Positions 59,974 to 64,000 of a stretch of DNA of 64,000 nt are shown in pieces (position 1 is the first letter of the stretch; every line of letters starts with the position of its first letter). A program made the translations under genes and the position numbers. This stretch comes from Tetraselmis striata (lineage: Eukaryota; Chlorophyta; Chlorodendrophyceae; Chlorodendrales; Chlorodendraceae), in contig VCJN01002050.1 of the NCBI GenBank assembly GCA_006384855.1, positions 1 to 64,000 of the forward strand, written 5' to 3'. The notes under the pieces were generated by a model. That model was not told the origin of the DNA. It searched no databases and worked only from the letters and a program-made list of their open reading frames with translations.

Positions 59974-61683
59974 ACCACCCCAAAAGCGCCGTCCAGGGCG
60001 CGCAAGGGAAGCATCTCGGACGGGGGTGGTGACCTTCTCTGAGAGCAGCGACACTGGTCCCTGCGCCTCCTCATCCTTCAGCTTGATGGCAAGGCTCTTC
60101 AGGTTCTCCCTGGTGGCCTCAAGCACAATGCCGCCACCCAGGGACAGCACCTCGCCAGACGCCTCCAGCGCGCTGAGCACCTCATCGCGGCGGCAGTAGC
60201 GCCACGCACGGCCGACAAGCCTGGCGGGTGCCACGTTGAGGGAGGTCATTACTCCCAGCGCGCAGTCATTTGCCAACAGGTGCAAAAAAAGCTTGGTCCG
60301 GAAGCTGGGAGAGAGGAAAGGCCTGCTTACTTATCGCACGCCGTCACCACGTCATCGATTTCCAGGCCGGCAGCCTCCAGCAGCAGTTTCATGGAGTCAT
60401 TCTCCTTCCAGTCAGAAGCCATGGACTGCAGGGTGCATGGTGTCCACAGGGGGTAGGTCAATGACTCCGGCTAATTTCGCTGCCAGTCTGAACCCCTTAT
60501 TAGTTCTCAACTCAAAAGAGTGAGAGAACAGGTGGATGGGCTCACCTGAACCGCATGCATGCACTCTTGAATTGGCACCAGGCGGCCCATGTACCGGTTG
60601 GAGACGCCGCCGCCAAGCACACGAGCCTGCCGTTCACGCCCCACAAGACAGGACGTGCCCAAGTCAGCCAACACACACGCAAGTAGCCAGTAGCCGCCAC
60701 AAGACAGGGCAGGCGCAGTGGGATGTCGGAGGGTATATGGCAGATGAAGAAGGGGAGGGATTAGCACTCACAGTGGTGTCATCAAGGGAAGCGAAGCGCT
60801 TTTGGTTTAGCTTGGCAATCTCCAGGAAGTTCTCCACCAGCTCCTGCGGGCATTAAGCAGCATGGTTCAGGCAATGTCTCACTTCTATAGCACAGCACCC
60901 CCCTTCCCTCCCTGCCCCTGTGGTGAGTCCATCGCAGGCGAGCAACAGGGCGCACCTGGTTGTTCTCCACGCCGTGCGCGGTCTGCATGAAACGCTCCTC
61001 GTTCTCCCACATAATGGAGAGGATCTGCGCCACCGCCCAGGCCCAGATGTCGTTGGCCACCTCCTCCGGGGCTGTCGACTGCGTCACTGCGGATGGCGCA
61101 GCACAGGGACGGGATAAGTCACGCCATCCGAGTGAGTGCGTAGCCACTGGCTGCACCACCCACCAGCGCCCCGCCTTTATCTGCTCTATCTGCAGGACCA
61201 GCCGAGCGCAGTAGTACTAGAGAATCCTGTGCCTGGGAGAAGTGCATTGGTGTACGATTTATCGAAACAACTTACGGACTTTTGTCATGCCTTAGCCTTA
61301 GTATGACGAATACAGCCAATCGGACTTGGAATATGGAGTGGATGATGTGGGTGTGTTCACCAGGTGCCGCTGCTGCCTAGCATGTCCTGCCCTCTACTAC
61401 CAAGGTTCTGCCTTTGGATCTCCCAGGCACCAGACAATCACTGGCACGGCAGGGGCGGCGCGGGAGGCTCGGAGACATTCGGGGCGGGAAGCGCACTCAG
61501 CATGAGGTCCTCACACGCAAATCCAGCGACTTCATCTGCACATTGGCACACGGCGCGGCATGTGTTGGCGTCGATGCCGTTTGCAAGTGACGAACAGGAG
61601 ACATTCCAGGTGAGGTGTGAGACTCTTGCAGCATGGTTGGAGTGGCTCCACTGACCAGGAGCAGGAATGCCAAGGAAGTGGGG

Positions 61684-61719
<36 letters not shown>

Positions 61720-63952
61720 GGAGCAGTCTTACCCGGGCTGCCCATGCTACGCTGCATCTCGTTGTACACCAGGGTGAGGAACGCGAGCGTGGTGTGCATG
61801 CCGTTGACCATGACCAGCTTGCGCTTGTAGAGGTACGCGCCCATGGCGGCCGACTCGGGCACCACCACCTCCTCGCCCCCAAGGGGCACCTGGGCGAAGG
61901 GTGACTGCAGGACACAGGTCCGCGTTGTCAGCGTCAGTCAGTGGGAAGCCAAGCGGCAGGTGGCTGTTGAGGGCTGAGAGTTGGAGCCGCTGCCCGTACC
62001 TGCGGGGGCTCCAGCAGCACGATGCTCCCACCATGGTCTTCTGCCTCAACAATGATGGAGGGATTGGGGTCACCCGTAATCTCACGGCCAGCGCAGATGC
62101 GGTCAACCATGCAGGGCACCACCTCCACCTTGCCCTCCAGCTGTGCCTGCGGGCCACAGAGAATGGAGGGGCTCTTAACCAGCAGTAGTGCGTCGCGGTT
62201 CATCGGGCGAACAGTGCACAGCGCTTAAATTCCCCGCGTGGCGCCTCGGTCTGGATGGCAATGAGCTCGCGGATGACAGCCGGAAGCCAGACGGGCAGGT
62301 TGGATATGCAAATGCCAGCGCTCTGTCTATGAGAGGGGGGGGGGGGGGGGGGTGGGGCAGAGGGCACAGCCAAGTTCCCAACGCTCGTGGCACCTGGCAA
62401 TATCCACCAAAGGATAGGCTTGTGCTTATGAGGAAAGGGCGGTAGGGATGCTGGTCGGCAGATCACTGATAGCACTTGCAACCATTGACAATTTTTGACC
62501 TGGTGGACAAGGGTAAGACAAACACCTCCGGAAGTTTGGCGATGCCCTCTTTCATTCATCTGGTCGAATTTGTGGCGCTCACGACATGTCCCACCTGGTA
62601 GAACCCCCCCCCCCCCCCCCCCTGCAGATCCCCACCTGGTCGCTCGGGGCAAGTGGCCCGGGCTAGTGTACGAGGTATAGTGTAGTTATGTTCATCTTGC
62701 GCGCCTCTTCAATGGCCGGGGATGGCCAGGGGCGACGACACCACAGAATACGAATGTGCACATCGCGCATGCCAGGTATATGCATATTGGGAAACGAGGA
62801 AGCCTGGCATGGCGGCATGCAGGGGGCCCATGTGCCAGCCCCCCCAGACCCCCCACCTGGAGATCCTTCACCGCCGCCGAGTCGTTCTCGCAGGCGTACA
62901 GCACCGGCCGCTGCTCAAGCTCCTTTTCCGGCAGCATGCTCAGCTTGGGCCCCAGCCAGGACGCTACGCCGCTGCCCAGAGAGCAGCTGAAAGAGGATGC
63001 ATTCTGCAGCAGAAAATCCCACGTCTGTGTATCGTTTGACAGTACAAGATGGCCGCAGCCCTCAAGGGAACAGCCAAACGCCTCCTCCACATCCCAATTG
63101 TCTTCCACGAGGACCGTATCCGTGACCAGCTTCATGGGCTTGCAAGTCTTGCCTGCAGCCAGGGCAGCACAGCCTCATCAGCGGCATGCAGACTGGCCAG
63201 TCTGCTGTGCTGCTGGGCATGTAGGGATTATGGGGCCTGGGGGGCGTAGCGCACCATTGACCTTGAGCTCTACGAAGTCCGAGTTCGACTTGATGAGCTT
63301 GTCCCACGCCTTGGAGGGACGCTGCAGGATGACGTACGGCTGCCCGGTCGCCTCCAGGGCGGGGATCACAAGCCCCAGACCCAGCCGTCCCGCACCGATG
63401 TGCACATGGGCCATCCCCGTTTCCTGGAGAATACACAAGCTGCAGCAAGTGAGCTACATATCGGCGAAGCTTGCATAGCTGGCAGGATTAGCAGAGGCGC
63501 CTCCTGCATCCGGAAGCCTCCCCCCTCCCAGGACAGGCAGTCGCCACGGCGCACCTCGAAGCTGTTCAGCAGCTGGGCGGTCTTCGAGTTGCCGGCGTGG
63601 GGGCGCAGCGCCGCGAGACGGGCGTTGCGGTCGGGCAAAGGCTTGCCGGGAGTCGCCGTCCTGGATTCCTGGGCCGAGACAACTGTCCTTGAAACAGCCC
63701 TGAGCAGACAGCATCCGTAGCACGCCGGCACCTCAGTGCGCCGCGAGGGAGCCCTCCGCCCGGCTGCGCGACGAGATCGCCCGTGCGCGACGGCGCGGAA
63801 TCTATTGGTTCACTGGGTGAGGCTCTCGGTGGGGTCTCCGCCGGCGCCGAGGCTAGCCTATCACAACTGAACCTCGGTGTACACGCAGCGTCATTGAGGA
63901 CGAGAAATATACATCGACGTGACGTGTGGCGAGGCAGTGCATCAGGTTCCAT
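59941..63952 (-). CDS. M1PDH: mannitol-1-phosphate dehydrogenase-like protein
   Basis: Reduces fructose-6-phosphate to mannitol-1-phosphate with NAD(P)H (family knowledge). Eleven exons, all in phase: 63732-63952, 63555-63699, 63255-63423, 62857-63152, 62000-62146, 61733-61904, 60956-61086, 60772-60843, 60546-60626, 60331-60425 and 59941-60304; 1893 bp and 630 residues. A Rossmann-type HIGAGRLGLG lies at about residues 130-139. The long-chain polyol dehydrogenase signature K-x4-N-x2-H is present as KLVMVNGMH (Lys355, Asn360, His363). The approximately 120-residue N-terminal extension is Pro/Ser/Arg-rich and may target the plastid; the only in-frame ATG found is at 63952. The C-terminal 110 residues (LEASGEVLSLGGGIVLEATR onward) go beyond bacterial MtlD. 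The next gene on the same strand is a HAD phosphatase 23 bp downstream. Confidence 0.88.
61687..61716. repeat. poly-G tract in M1PDH intron 6
   Basis: About 30 G on the plus strand, poly-C in the sense direction, just after the donor of intron 6. Intron 4 carries another at about 62335-62352 and an opposite-strand poly-C at about 62605-62622. Confidence 0.85.
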
Positions 63953-64000
63953 GAAGAATGCGTTCGGCGGGTTTGGTGGGGAGGGGGTGGTAAATGTATT

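Noticed and set aside
61497..61620. Extra exon (MKSLDLRVRTSC frame) in M1PDH intron 6
   Set aside because: The flanking exons already join in phase, and adding this frame needs unsupported splice sites.

Overview
The window is nuclear DNA of a eukaryotic alga, most likely a chlorophyte. Most genes are split by GT-AG introns. TGTAA, the usual green-algal polyadenylation motif, lies shortly downstream of several stop codons. Plastid-type N-terminal extensions occur. TTTAGGG-like interstitial telomeric stretches are scattered about. Introns carry long C-homopolymers on the sense strand. A mannitol-1-phosphate pathway locus hints at a prasinophyte-grade or other chlorophyte lineage, but that is inference. 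I rebuilt gene models by hand from splice signals. Where I call a model closed, all intron phases agree and the summed exon length is a multiple of three.

Layout. 1-4.5 kb: duplicated AT-rich repeats and a plastid-targeted DUF151/bifunctional-nuclease-like gene (+). 4.5-7.25 kb: UTP11 (-), an SSU processome factor. 8.26-9.74 kb: plastid membrane protein of unknown function (+). 11.1-14.5 kb: RPAP2/RTR1-type RNA polymerase II CTD phosphatase (-). 16.8-18.8 kb: eight-exon gene of unknown function (-). 19-25.4 kb: repeat-rich segment with a tRNA-derived element, a C2H2 fragment, a MITE built of GGTGCACC palindromes and a 225-bp tandem repeat. 25.4-26.2 kb: remnant of an HMP-P kinase (ThiD) gene (-). 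28.1-31.8 kb: secreted leucine-rich-repeat protein (-) whose LRRs are tandemly duplicated 72-bp exons. 32.6-33.6 kb: FCP1/NIF-type HAD phosphatase (+). 34.25-36.05 kb: BCD1/ZNHIT6 box C/D snoRNP assembly factor (-). 36.9-38.3 kb: sulfotransferase (+). 38.9-41.7 kb: 12-unit polyubiquitin (-).

43-56 kb is a transposon graveyard: a broken LINE, a gag-like fragment, a TIR element nested in an inverted repeat pair, tandem satellites and a decayed Ty1/copia element (-). 56.6-57.5 kb holds the end of a membrane-protein gene (+). 58.1-63.95 kb holds two minus-strand genes only 23 bp apart: a mannitol-1-phosphate-dehydrogenase-like gene followed by a HAD phosphatase gene. A 65-bp candidate intron spanning the stop/start junction would join them in frame into one dehydrogenase-phosphatase polypeptide, which would carry fructose-6-phosphate to mannitol. 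I consider this the most interesting locus in the window, together with the LRR exon array and the palindromic MITE.
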